A stretch of 30,057 bases of DNA from Ruminococcaceae bacterium UBA7212 (lineage in GTDB: Bacteria; Bacillota; Clostridia; Oscillospirales; Acutalibacteraceae): the NCBI GenBank assembly GCA_002490525.1, contig DKUE01000022.1:1-30057 (forward strand). The letters run 5' to 3'. Position 1 is the stretch's first letter. Every line of letters begins with the position of its first letter. The notes under the pieces are model-generated. The model made no database searches. It worked only from the letters and a program-made list of their open reading frames with translations, and was not told where the DNA came from. Shown here in pieces: positions 1 to 8,214 of this stretch. The translations under genes were made by a program, and so were the position numbers.

Positions 1-86
1 CAATTCAGTCCTTGCCGCCCTTATTCGGTTTTATATTTCTTCGCTAAATCGGCGGGACAAGCACACGCCTATAGCTGTGCTTTCCC

Positions 87-983
87 TCACGCCGCCTTTT
101 CGGCGATTACGGAAACGATGGCACAACAGATGCCTGCAACGGGGTAAACCACCCAGGCGATATGCCAGTAACTTCCTAAAAATCCGCAAAGCAAATACAC
201 CACTGTCGAAATCAGCATAATGATTGCACTGATACGTTCGACTGTATTTTTTCTGCGCAGGGTTTCGGGGTCTCGGCTGTTTTCTTTGTTATAGGCTTCG
301 ATATCGTATTTTGCCTTTTGCATCCCGCCGTAAACAAACATCGGCACCGCTGCTGTTAAGAATAAAAAGAATACAGAACAATAGATATACTCCCATTTTT
401 CCGTTGCCAAAGCAGACGGCGCAAGGGCATCCGCCGCAATCAGCCACATTACGCCGAGTAATACCAATACCGTCGGCAAAACAATAAACAGCGGAAAACG
501 GCGGTTAAACGCGGCGATTTTGTCTTGTGTATAAAACGGCTGAATATTCGGGTTTGCTTTCACAAAATCGCCGTGTGACAATCCTGCAATAATAAACACC
601 GCCACGGCAATCACCAAAAATGTAAAAAAGAGCAATACGCTGACGGTCTCACTCCAATATACACCGTAAGAAAAAAGCAAAGCAAAAAGTCCGAACAGCA
701 CCAAAGCCACCCCGGCACAAATTTGAATTGTAAATTGATTATAATGCTTATCGTAGCCGGCGGTATCCTCTAAAACGCTTTCGCGCACATCGCCGCGCAG
801 GAGCGCATCCATCGAACAGCCAAACAAATCACAGAGCGCAATCAGTTTATCGGTTTCCGGAAAGCTTTGGTTGGATTCCCATTTGGATACGGTCTGACGT
901 GAAACCGCCATTTGCTCTGCCAAATCCTCTTGGGTCATTCCCTTTTGTTTGCGTAAAAACTGCATGTTTTCTCCGAATTGCAT
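87..983 (-). CDS. XRE-family transcriptional regulator with C-terminal membrane domain
   Basis: Probable membrane-tethered DNA-binding regulator of 298 residues. Residues about 7-58 form a helix-turn-helix of the XRE/Cro type; MTQEDLAEQMAVSRQTVSKW is the classic helix 2-turn-helix 3 pattern. The rest is mostly hydrophobic, with about six predicted membrane helices, so the protein should sit in the cytoplasmic membrane with its DNA-binding head in the cytoplasm. HTH-plus-membrane proteins of this kind are common in Clostridia; their signals are mostly unknown. I chose the ATG at 983 because AAGGA lies about 8 bases upstream; the ATG at 989 is too close to that site, and earlier in-frame starts lack one. 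It follows the ftsZ terminator, so it is probably a separate transcription unit. Target genes cannot be inferred. Confidence 0.85.
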   Translation of the reverse strand: MQFGENMQFLRKQKGMTQEDLAEQMAVSRQTVSKWESNQSFPETDKLIALCDLFGCSMDALLRGDVRESVLEDTAGYDKHYNQFTIQICAGVALVLFGLFALLFSYGVYWSETVSVLLFFTFLVIAVAVFIIAGLSHGDFVKANPNIQPFYTQDKIAAFNRRFPLFIVLPTVLVLLGVMWLIAADALAPSALATEKWEYIYCSVFFLFLTAAVPMFVYGGMQKAKYDIEAYNKENSRDPETLRRKNTVERISAIIMLISTVVYLLCGFLGSYWHIAWVVYPVAGICCAIVSVIAEKAA

Positions 984-1013
984 ATACATCTTCCTTTCGG
1001 TTCGTTTGATAAA

Positions 1014-1022
1014 ATCATAGCA
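1014..1022 (-). promoter_or_regulatory. Possible extended -10 promoter for the XRE regulator
   Basis: On the minus strand TGCTATGAT reads as an extended -10 element about 30 bases upstream of the chosen start codon. No good -35 box lies at 17 bases, so this is a weak call. Confidence 0.3.
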
Positions 1023-1106
1023 GAAAGCATGCGCAACCACTACCAATTTTGTGTTGCGTTTGAAGATTTTGATGTAAATTTACGGTTGCAGCCCTTGTGT
1101 AAGGAT

Positions 1107-1140
1107 TTAAAAAACGGCGTCCGAAAAATCCGGACGCCGT
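1107..1140 (-). terminator. Rho-independent terminator after ftsZ
   Basis: A perfect 10-bp GC-rich stem (1114-1123 with 1131-1140, 7-base loop) is followed on the minus strand by a run of T residues (1108-1113). It lies 17 bases past the ftsZ stop codon and should end the dcw transcript. Confidence 0.9.
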
Positions 1141-1156
1141 CATTGTTGAGTCAAAA

Positions 1157-2257
1157 TTATTTCCTGCCGTTGAAGATGTCCAATACATCAATATAACCGT
1201 CATTCGGGTCAAAGCCTGCACTGGTGCTCGAAATATCGTCCAAAGGCTTGTCCTCTTCAAACGCGAAACCGCCGTTCGGCTTTTTGGGCATACCGTTTTC
1301 GTCACTGCCGAAGCCCGTTGCAATCACGGTAATATTCATGGTATCTTCCAGTTCAGGCTTCAAGTCCACACCGAAGATGATGTTTGCATCTTCGTCAGCC
1401 GCCGCACGGACAATGCCTGCCGCCGTATCGATGTCCTCTAAGCCGATGTCCTCAGAAGCCGAAATGCTGATGATGATACCCTTTGCACCGTCAATGGTGG
1501 ATTCCAACAGCGGACTGGAAATGGCTTTCTGCGCCGCCTGCTCTGCTTTATCTTTACCGGTTGCAGAACCGACACCCATGTGTGCGTGGCCCGCATCTTT
1601 CATAACAGCGGTAACGTCAGCAAAATCGAGGTTAATAAGCGCAGGCGTAATAATCAAATCGGAAATACTCTTCACGCCCGAGCGAAGCACATCATCAGCG
1701 ATTTCAAAAGCATTTGCCAGTGTAATTTTCTGGTCGGAAACCTGTTTTAAGCGCTCATTGGGAATAACCACCAGCGAGTCCACATGCCCCGCAAGCTCAG
1801 CGATACCCGCCTCTGCCTGCTCCATACGGCGCTTGCCTTCAAATGCGAAAGGCTTTGTAACGATACCGACAGTCAAAATGCCTTTTTCCTTTGCGATTTC
1901 CGCAATCACGGGCGCCGCACCTGTTCCTGTTCCGCCGCCCATACCTGCGGTGATAAATACCATTTGTGTATCGTTCAGTGCGTCAATAATCGCATCACGG
2001 CTTTCTTCCGCCGCTTTCTGACCGATTTCGGGTTTTGCGCCCGCACCGCGTCCGTTCGTCAGCTTTTCACCGATTTGAATTTTCTGTGTTGCCTTAGAAA
2101 AATTCAGCGCCTGACGGTCCGTATTGACCGCAATCAGCTCAATTCCCGCAAAACCGGCTTCTGCCATACGGTTGACAGCGTTTCCGCCGCCGCCGCCTGT
2201 ACCGATAACTTTAATATTTGTTACATTTTGCTGCTCATTATCAATTTCGTATGCCAT
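1157..2257 (-). CDS. ftsZ: Cell division protein FtsZ
   Basis: Tubulin-like GTPase that polymerises into the Z-ring at mid-cell and recruits the division machinery. The 366-residue length is normal. The glycine-rich nucleotide loop GGGTGTG is at residues 107-113, an N-terminal GTGGGGGNAVNRM segment precedes it, and the T7 catalytic loop NLDFADV is at about 209-215. After a variable, Gly/Pro-rich linker the protein ends in IDVLDIFNGRK, a short hydrophobic and basic tail that corresponds to the conserved C-terminal peptide used by partners such as SepF. The ATG is preceded by AGGAGGAT at good spacing. It is the last gene of the dcw cluster. It has its own sigma-A-like promoter in the 181-base gap after ftsQ and a strong terminator, so its dose can be set separately from the upstream wall genes. 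Confidence 0.98.
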   Translation of the reverse strand: MAYEIDNEQQNVTNIKVIGTGGGGGNAVNRMAEAGFAGIELIAVNTDRQALNFSKATQKIQIGEKLTNGRGAGAKPEIGQKAAEESRDAIIDALNDTQMVFITAGMGGGTGTGAAPVIAEIAKEKGILTVGIVTKPFAFEGKRRMEQAEAGIAELAGHVDSLVVIPNERLKQVSDQKITLANAFEIADDVLRSGVKSISDLIITPALINLDFADVTAVMKDAGHAHMGVGSATGKDKAEQAAQKAISSPLLESTIDGAKGIIISISASEDIGLEDIDTAAGIVRAAADEDANIIFGVDLKPELEDTMNITVIATGFGSDENGMPKKPNGGFAFEEDKPLDDISSTSAGFDPNDGYIDVLDIFNGRK

Positions 2258-2340
2258 GATTTGAACATCCTCCTATGTAAATCTTCTGCTTTCACACAAT
2301 TTTATTTTAGGGCAAAATGCCCATGTCGCCTATTTTTGTT

Positions 2341-2369
2341 ATTGTAACACAGTTTCTTTTAGATTTCAA
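2341..2369 (-). promoter_or_regulatory. Sigma-A promoter of ftsZ
   Basis: On the minus strand TTGAAA (2364-2369) and TACAAT (2341-2346) are separated by exactly 17 bases, in the ftsQ-ftsZ gap. The leader would be about 75 bases and contains a small palindrome, GGGCAAAATGCCC (2310-2322), of unknown meaning. Confidence 0.7.
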
Positions 2370-2438
2370 CCGCTTTTTTCAAATGTGCAAAGTAAAATTC
2401 CCTGTCGAGGCAAGGATTTTATCTTTACACACTCAAAC

Positions 2439-3434
2439 CTATGCCGCGGCAGTTTGCGGCGGTTCTGACTGTGAAGCTGTTTGGCTTTCGGTCGGCGGAA
2501 CGGTCATGGATTGCTCCGCCGCATTTTGATAAGCCTTCTTATCTATGGAGAAATCAATACTGCCCCGAAATTCCGGTGTGCTTTTTTCGTTTCGCTCCAA
2601 GGTTGCTTTTATAAAATCTGTTTTAGCACTAACCGTGCCCGCTGCACCCAACTTCAAAAGTATTCTGTCCTTATACTGCGCCTTTATGTTGGTGCGGTCG
2701 CGAATATCCAATTTGGTAATCCCTGTCAGAGCGTTTTCCGAAAACGCACGCATCACCGCAGTGAAATCTGCCAGCGCGTCCGCATCGGCAAGGGTCAAAA
2801 GCTCCCCGGGGACAGCCGCGGCAATTTCGCCCGTTTCCAAAATCACCACATCATCATTGACGGTCATCACACCGTCCTCCAGCACCTTGCCCGACAAACT
2901 CAGAAGAATGTACGACTCACCGCTGTCAATTGCCGCTACCGCCTTCGCCGCTGTTACACAAACAGTCACCTTGCAGGAAAGACTGCGTTTGATTTCGGCC
3001 CGTTCCACATAAGGAAGCGCCCTTTCAATTGCAGACGCTGCATCCTTTGCAGAAAACAGGAACAAGTTTTCGCCGATTGTAATTCCCGATGCTTCGACAA
3101 TTTGTTCGCTGTTGTAAATTTCGTCACCCGCAATTTCAATGCTTGCAATTTTGAAAAACACCGTAAGGCTTAAAACCACACCGACAATCACAAGCATAAC
3201 CGTAAGCAGCACACCAATTATCACATTGCGCCTTCTGCGCCGCTTGCGCGCACGTTCCGCCCGCAAACGGCGGCGCTCATCATTAGACATCGGCTCCCGC
3301 GTGTTTCTCGGCGTTGGATTCGCCGAGTTCATCGGTTTTCGCCGCGGTTCGGGCGTGTTCGCCCGCGGCGAAGCCGTCCGCCCCGCCGTGCTCTGTCGTG
3401 GATTCTTTCGCTGATTGTCTCTCTGCTGTGCCAT
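2439..3434 (-). CDS. ftsQ: Cell division protein FtsQ/DivIB
   Basis: Bitopic membrane protein of the FtsQ/DivIB-FtsL-FtsB complex that controls septal peptidoglycan synthesis. Of 331 residues, about the first 70 are polar and very basic (an RKRRRRR cluster), followed by one membrane helix at about 70-95. A POTRA domain starts at FKIASIEIAGDEIYNSEQIV, and a beta-rich FtsQ domain outside the membrane leads to a disordered Ser/Pro/Ala-rich tail. The ATG at 3434 has AAGGA 9 bases upstream, but it lies 152 bases inside the murA reading frame. A second ATG at 3290 would give only an 8-base overlap and would remove 48 disordered residues. I prefer 3434 because of its ribosome binding site, with moderate confidence. 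Identity rests on position between murA and ftsZ and on the POTRA pattern. Confidence 0.9.
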   Translation of the reverse strand: MAQQRDNQRKNPRQSTAGRTASPRANTPEPRRKPMNSANPTPRNTREPMSNDERRRLRAERARKRRRRRNVIIGVLLTVMLVIVGVVLSLTVFFKIASIEIAGDEIYNSEQIVEASGITIGENLFLFSAKDAASAIERALPYVERAEIKRSLSCKVTVCVTAAKAVAAIDSGESYILLSLSGKVLEDGVMTVNDDVVILETGEIAAAVPGELLTLADADALADFTAVMRAFSENALTGITKLDIRDRTNIKAQYKDRILLKLGAAGTVSAKTDFIKATLERNEKSTPEFRGSIDFSIDKKAYQNAAEQSMTVPPTESQTASQSEPPQTAAA

Positions 3435-4692
3435 TTTCCTGTATCCTTTTTATATCCGCACCAAGCGTTTGCAAAACAAGCTCAGGTGCTTCATATCCTC
3501 TGTCTATATGCTCTATGCCGCACACAGTCGTTTCCCCGTGTGCCGCAAGTCCAGCCAAAATCAGTGCGAAACCGCCGCGCAAATCGGGCGCCACGGTATG
3601 CACACCCGTTAAATACGGCACACCTTCAATCACTTCTGTGCGCCCCTCTACACTGATTTTCGCGCCGAAGCGCACAAGCTCACCCGCATGCTTGTAGCGG
3701 CTTTCGAAAATATTTTCTACAATTACGGAAGTCCCGTCTGCGACAGTCAGCATTGCCGAAAGCGGCGCCTGCACATCTGTCGGAAATCCCGGATACGGCA
3801 TAGTGCGGGTCATTTTGACACGCCGTAGCCGCGGCGGCGCACTCATGCAAATCCACCGTCCGCTGACCGTTAAATCACAGCCGGCTTCTTTCAGGACAGG
3901 CAGCAATGCGCCTAAGTGTGCAGGGATAATATCCTTAACACAGATTTTACCCTGCGTCATGGCACCCGCCAGTAAATAGGTAGAGGCGGCGATGCGGTCA
4001 GGAATGACCGTATGCCCCGTGCCTTGCAGGCGCTCCACGCCGTCAATAACAACCGTGCTGTCCCCCGCACCGTGAATATGTGCACCGCAGGCATTCAAAA
4101 AATCCGCTAAATCACTGATTTCCGGCTCACGTGCGGCGTTGGTCAAAACGGTTCTGCCCTTCGCCGTTGCGGCGGCAATAATAATATTCTCAGTTGCACC
4201 GACACTGGGAAAGGTCAGCGTGATGCGCGCGCCGCACAGTCCCTGCGGGGCTTCGAATTCCAGTTTTCCCGCCGTTTCCGTCAGTTTTGCACCAAGCTGT
4301 TCCATAGCGGAAATATGCAAATCAATCGGCCGCAGTCCGATTTCACAGCCGCCGGGCGTAGACAGCCGCACCTCTTTGGTACGCCCTAAAATTGCGCCGA
4401 GAAATACAACGGAGGAGCGCATTTCACGCATTAAATCATCGGGGATTTCACAGCCGTTCATGCCTGTGGAATCCACTGTAACCGTATGTCCCTCCCGCGT
4501 GACCTTACAGCCGAGATGCAGTAAAATTTTGATTGCCGCATCCACATCGGAAAGCCGCGGGCAATTATGTATTTCCGAAACGCCGTTGACAAGCGCTGTC
4601 GCCGCCAAAATCGGCAAAGCGCTGTTTTTCGAACCGTGAACCTCAATTTCACCGCACAGACGCTTTTGCCCGTGAATGATGATTTTTTCCAA
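3283..4692 (-). CDS. murA: UDP-N-acetylglucosamine 1-carboxyvinyltransferase (MurA)
   Basis: Cytoplasmic enzyme that transfers enolpyruvate from PEP to UDP-GlcNAc, the first committed step of peptidoglycan synthesis. The Lys-Asn pair (SKNSALP, residues 22-23) and the active-site cysteine in STPGGCEIGLRPIDLH (Cys116) are present; a cysteine here is the form that fosfomycin alkylates. I chose the TTG at 4692, which begins LEKIIIHGQ and has AAGGGG upstream; the in-frame ATGs further up add a non-homologous extension without a good binding site. The protein is 469 residues, about 50 longer than usual. The normal family end is near LGADIKRIQE, and the remaining hydrophilic tail overlaps the start of ftsQ by 152 bases. 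It follows murG by 67 bases. Confidence 0.95.
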   Translation of the reverse strand: MEKIIIHGQKRLCGEIEVHGSKNSALPILAATALVNGVSEIHNCPRLSDVDAAIKILLHLGCKVTREGHTVTVDSTGMNGCEIPDDLMREMRSSVVFLGAILGRTKEVRLSTPGGCEIGLRPIDLHISAMEQLGAKLTETAGKLEFEAPQGLCGARITLTFPSVGATENIIIAAATAKGRTVLTNAAREPEISDLADFLNACGAHIHGAGDSTVVIDGVERLQGTGHTVIPDRIAASTYLLAGAMTQGKICVKDIIPAHLGALLPVLKEAGCDLTVSGRWICMSAPPRLRRVKMTRTMPYPGFPTDVQAPLSAMLTVADGTSVIVENIFESRYKHAGELVRFGAKISVEGRTEVIEGVPYLTGVHTVAPDLRGGFALILAGLAAHGETTVCGIEHIDRGYEAPELVLQTLGADIKRIQENGTAERQSAKESTTEHGGADGFAAGEHARTAAKTDELGESNAEKHAGADV

Positions 4693-4759
4693 TTTCAAGC
4701 ACCCCTTACAAGCTGAATATCCTCTGCGCTTCATACTATGCACTAGGGGTGCTCAGGGT

Positions 4760-5878
4760 TCATTCTCCCAGTTCCGTTAAAATATCACAAATCACCTTTG
4801 CCGAATCCACAACTGCCATTTTCTTAGCATTTTCGCCGAGTGTCCGCAAGGCGGATTGGTCCTGTACCAATGCATCCACCGCCGCAATCAGCCGTTCCGC
4901 AGTCAAATCTTTTTCTTCAATAATTATTGCCGCGCCGTTATTTACGAGCGCCATAGCGTTGTGATACTGGTGATTTTCAGCGACGTTCGGAGAGGGAATC
5001 AGTATAGACGCCTTGCCTGTCGCCTCAATTTCGGAAAGCGACGACGCACCCGCCCTGCCGATGACCAAATCCGCCGCTGCTAAACATACGTCCATATTAT
5101 CAATATATTCGCGAATTACAACATTTTCGGCATGCTCCAAATCCACACCGTTTTCACATAGCTTTTCGGGCACCCATTTGCCGTATTTACCGGTTGCATG
5201 CAGGAAAAACAGGTTTTTATCTGTATATCGCACAGTAATCAGCGCTGTCATCGCTTCGTTAATCGTCTTTGCACCGAGACTGCCGCCCATAGATAAAATC
5301 ATCACTGCGCCGTCGGGTACTTGCAGTTCCGCACGGGCGAAATCACGGTCCGCCGCAACAATTTCACGGCGTACGGGAAGCCCTGTAACCACAGGGGCAA
5401 AACGGCACGTAAGGTGCGTCTTTGCCGCCTCGACAGTCAGCATAACCTTGTCCGCTTTTTTGGCAAGCGCCTTGTTGGTCACACCGGGATATGCGTTTTG
5501 CTCGTGGATAGCGGTTTTAATGCCCATTTTTGCCGCTGTGCGCACAACAGGTCCGCTGACATAGCCGCCGAAACCAACCACAACATCCGGTTGAAATTCC
5601 GACAGAATTTTTTTCACCGTACCCGTCGATTTCAAAAGCAGCCCAACGGTTTTTATGTTTTTCACAAGATTTTTCGGGGTCGGTTTTCTTTGAAATCCCG
5701 CGATTTCTATGGTTTGAAACCGGAAGCCTGCCGCAGGCACCAAACGGGATTCCATATGGTCTGCCGTGCCGATAAACAAAATTTCCGTATTCGGGTCACG
5801 CCGCCGCAGTTCTCCCGCCGCGGCAAGCGCGGGATTGATATGCCCGCCTGTGCCCCCGGCTGCAAATACGATTTTCAT
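4760..5878 (-). CDS. murG: UDP-GlcNAc:lipid I N-acetylglucosaminyltransferase (MurG)
   Basis: Peripheral membrane glycosyltransferase that adds GlcNAc to lipid I, forming lipid II on the cytoplasmic face. The 372-residue protein has the N-terminal loop FAAGGTGGHINPAL (residues 5-18), the second glycine-rich loop SMGGSLGA, and the UDP-GlcNAc-binding segment GRAGASSLSEIEATGK followed by ENHQYHNA. All are standard for MurG. The ATG at 5878 is preferred because AGAGGAG lies 8 bases upstream; a GTG three codons earlier touches the binding site. It starts 14 bases after the ftsW stop codon, so it is translated from the same message as the lipid II polymerase that uses its product. Confidence 0.97.
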   Translation of the reverse strand: MKIVFAAGGTGGHINPALAAAGELRRRDPNTEILFIGTADHMESRLVPAAGFRFQTIEIAGFQRKPTPKNLVKNIKTVGLLLKSTGTVKKILSEFQPDVVVGFGGYVSGPVVRTAAKMGIKTAIHEQNAYPGVTNKALAKKADKVMLTVEAAKTHLTCRFAPVVTGLPVRREIVAADRDFARAELQVPDGAVMILSMGGSLGAKTINEAMTALITVRYTDKNLFFLHATGKYGKWVPEKLCENGVDLEHAENVVIREYIDNMDVCLAAADLVIGRAGASSLSEIEATGKASILIPSPNVAENHQYHNAMALVNNGAAIIIEEKDLTAERLIAAVDALVQDQSALRTLGENAKKMAVVDSAKVICDILTELGE

Positions 5879-5892
5879 AAGGCACACTCCTC

Positions 5893-7143
5893 TTAACTCT
5901 TTTCTAATCTGGAATATCGTGAAACGGACAGCACCACGCCCATTTCAAATAACAGCATCATCAGTGATGTACCGCCGTAGCTGAAAAACGGCAGACTGAT
6001 GCCCGTATTCGGCAGAGCATCGGTCACCACTGCAATGTTCAATGCTGTTTGCAGTCCGATCTGAAACACAATGCCCATGGAAAGCAATGCCCCGAAACGG
6101 TCTTTTGCATGCAGTCCGATGGTCACACCGCGCAGTACCAAAAGCACATACAGTAAAATGATGCCCACCGAGCGAATAAATCCGAGTTCTTCACAGACAA
6201 TGGCAAAAATAAAGTCATTCTGCGGTTCGGAAACGTACAAATGCTTTTGTTTAGAGTTACCGAGCCCCGTACCGAACAGACCGCCCGAGCCGATGGCATA
6301 AAGAGAATTGTTAGTCTGCCAACGCGCGCCGCGCGGCTCAAAGCTTTTGTCAAGCCACGCCGTAATGCGTTCACCCGCATATTTTTCCAAAAGCTCGGGA
6401 TTGAACACAAAGAAAATCACTGCCGCCACCGCTAAAACGCCAATCAGCACAAACCAATGCTTTTTCACTTCGCCCAAAAACAGCATCACCACGCCGATTG
6501 CAAAAATCAAAATCGTGCCCGACAAGTGGTTTTCAAGATATACCAGTGCCGCCGTCACTGCGATAATTACAGCGTAAAGGCAAAGCATCACAAAGGATTC
6601 ATACACCACGATTTTGCCGTTGGAAAGGGATTTTACCTGCTTAGCAAGCTTGCTTTGATTCAGCGCCTTGCCGGTTATCTTTTTATGATTTTTATCCATG
6701 CTCCACGCACAGAACAGTATGATTGCCAGCTTGGCAATTTCCGACGGCTGAAAGGTAAACAGCCCTAAGTTAATCCAACGGTGAAAGCCGGGTTTTACTT
6801 CCGGCAAAAAGAGAACAATTACCAGCAAAAACCAGGAAAATAAAATGGCGGGAATCGCAAACAGCTTAAAATAGTCATAGCGAACCTTGGACACCAAAAA
6901 CATGGCAACTACGCCCGCAATGGCAAAAATCAGCTGTCTCTTAAAATAATAGGCACTGTCGCCTTTTTCATTGTAATAGGCATACGTATAGCTTGCGGAG
7001 AACAGCATAACCAGTCCGATGGTCAGAATCGTGATGACCAACAGCAAAAACGGAATATCAATTTTGCCGACCGCCCAAAAGTCCGATCTTTTTTTTGTCT
7101 GTTGCTTGACCGCCCTGCGCGGATGTGCAGCCGCTTGTGCCAA
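5893..7143 (-). CDS. ftsW: FtsW/SpoVE-type lipid II polymerase (SEDS glycosyltransferase)
   Basis: Polytopic membrane protein of the SEDS family, which polymerises glycan strands from lipid II together with a class B PBP. It has 416 residues with a basic cytoplasmic N-terminus (about 28 residues) and about ten membrane helices. The signature near the C-terminus, NTGISLPFFSYGGTSLMMLL, is well conserved. The start is a TTG at 7143 with AGGAGG 8 bases upstream; no ATG lies at a suitable place. Position between mraY and murG matches ftsW of Gram-negatives and spoVE of Bacillus. Sequence alone does not tell a vegetative FtsW from a sporulation-specific SpoVE. As the only SEDS gene in a cluster that also has ftsL, ftsQ and ftsZ, a vegetative role is the simpler inference. 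Confidence 0.94.
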   Translation of the reverse strand: MAQAAAHPRRAVKQQTKKRSDFWAVGKIDIPFLLLVITILTIGLVMLFSASYTYAYYNEKGDSAYYFKRQLIFAIAGVVAMFLVSKVRYDYFKLFAIPAILFSWFLLVIVLFLPEVKPGFHRWINLGLFTFQPSEIAKLAIILFCAWSMDKNHKKITGKALNQSKLAKQVKSLSNGKIVVYESFVMLCLYAVIIAVTAALVYLENHLSGTILIFAIGVVMLFLGEVKKHWFVLIGVLAVAAVIFFVFNPELLEKYAGERITAWLDKSFEPRGARWQTNNSLYAIGSGGLFGTGLGNSKQKHLYVSEPQNDFIFAIVCEELGFIRSVGIILLYVLLVLRGVTIGLHAKDRFGALLSMGIVFQIGLQTALNIAVVTDALPNTGISLPFFSYGGTSLMMLLFEMGVVLSVSRYSRLEKS

Positions 7144-7182
7144 AATGCTCTCCTCCTTAAAAATAAAGTGTTGAAAACCGTA

Positions 7183-8214
7183 TCAGCCTCGAATGACGCC
7201 GTAATACAGCAGTGCAACACCGACAGCACTGCCCAAAAGGTTGATTAAGCTGAATACAACCACAATTTTCTTCTCTTTCCAGCCGCACATTTCAAAATGA
7301 TGGTGAATCGGCGCCATTTTAAAAATACGCTTGCCGTGCGTAGCCTTGAAATAGCCGATTTGAATAATATCCGACAGGAATTCCATAACATACACAACAC
7401 CGAAGCAAAGAATAATCAGCGGACAGTCAATGGCATACGCAAGCGCCACCACCATGCCGCCCAAAAACATAGAGCCCAAATCACCCATGATGACTTTAGA
7501 CGGATTCCAGTTCCAAATGAGATAGCCGAGCAGTCCGCCCAGCAGTGCGCCCGCCAGCAGGCTCACACCGAACAAGCCCTTCAGAGCCGCGGCAATGATA
7601 AAGGCAATAGCGGCAACCGCCGTCACAGAACCGCAAAGCCCGTCAATACCGTCTGTAAAGTTAACAGCATTTACAGTTGCATAGATAACCGCCATGCCGA
7701 ATATCCAGAAGAAAAAGCCCAATTCTACATTGCCGACAAACGGAACAGTCATATAGGTATTGCCCGACATATACAGTGCACCGAGATATGCAAGCATCAA
7801 AAGAATCTGCGCAACGGATTTCTGCATAATTGTCAGACCGAGATTTCGTTTTTTTACGACCTTAATATAGTCATCGGCAAAACCAATCAGCCCGAAGCCC
7901 ACAGCCATTAAAATACCGCCGACTATCTTGACCTTGACACTGTCTGTCACTGCCGAACCACTTGTAAACAAGCTGCCGCCGAGCAAATAATCGGTCAGAC
8001 ACACAGCCGCAAATGAAAAGAGCGTACTGACAATAAACAGGATACCGCCCATTGTCGGCGTACCCTGCTTTGCCTTATGCCAGGCAGGACCGATATCCAA
8101 TATAGTTTGCCCGAATTTTAACCGTCTTAGCCAAGGAATCACGGCGAAGCCGAGTAAAAAGGCGATTAAAAAGCTTAAAACCACCGCCAAAAGAATTGCT
8201 GCTGTTGTATTCAT
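7183..8214 (-). CDS. mraY: Phospho-N-acetylmuramoyl-pentapeptide transferase (MraY)
   Basis: Integral membrane enzyme that transfers phospho-MurNAc-pentapeptide to undecaprenyl phosphate, making lipid I. The 343-residue protein has about ten hydrophobic helices and the catalytic motifs of the family: GFADDYIKV with the paired aspartates, NFTDGIDGLCGSVT, and the histidine loop PIHHHFEMCGWKE near the C-terminus. The ATG at 8214 overlaps the murF stop as ATGA, a typical coupled junction. An in-frame ATG at 8226 is possible but stands only 4 bases from AGGAG. In Bacillus the next gene would be murD; here ftsW follows after 39 bases. Confidence 0.97.
   Translation of the reverse strand: MNTTAAILLAVVLSFLIAFLLGFAVIPWLRRLKFGQTILDIGPAWHKAKQGTPTMGGILFIVSTLFSFAAVCLTDYLLGGSLFTSGSAVTDSVKVKIVGGILMAVGFGLIGFADDYIKVVKKRNLGLTIMQKSVAQILLMLAYLGALYMSGNTYMTVPFVGNVELGFFFWIFGMAVIYATVNAVNFTDGIDGLCGSVTAVAAIAFIIAAALKGLFGVSLLAGALLGGLLGYLIWNWNPSKVIMGDLGSMFLGGMVVALAYAIDCPLIILCFGVVYVMEFLSDIIQIGYFKATHGKRIFKMAPIHHHFEMCGWKEKKIVVVFSLINLLGSAVGVALLYYGVIRG

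Noticed and set aside
58..82. AAGCACA/TGTGCTT hairpin after the XRE regulator as a terminator
   Set aside because: The 7-bp stem has no T-run on the minus-strand side, so it is too weak to call.
1..86. Possible gene fragment at the left edge
   Set aside because: No open frame, ribosome binding site or motif could be recognised in these bases.
1224..2021. Long plus-strand open frames inside ftsZ and other dcw genes
   Set aside because: They are antisense shadows of well-identified minus-strand genes.
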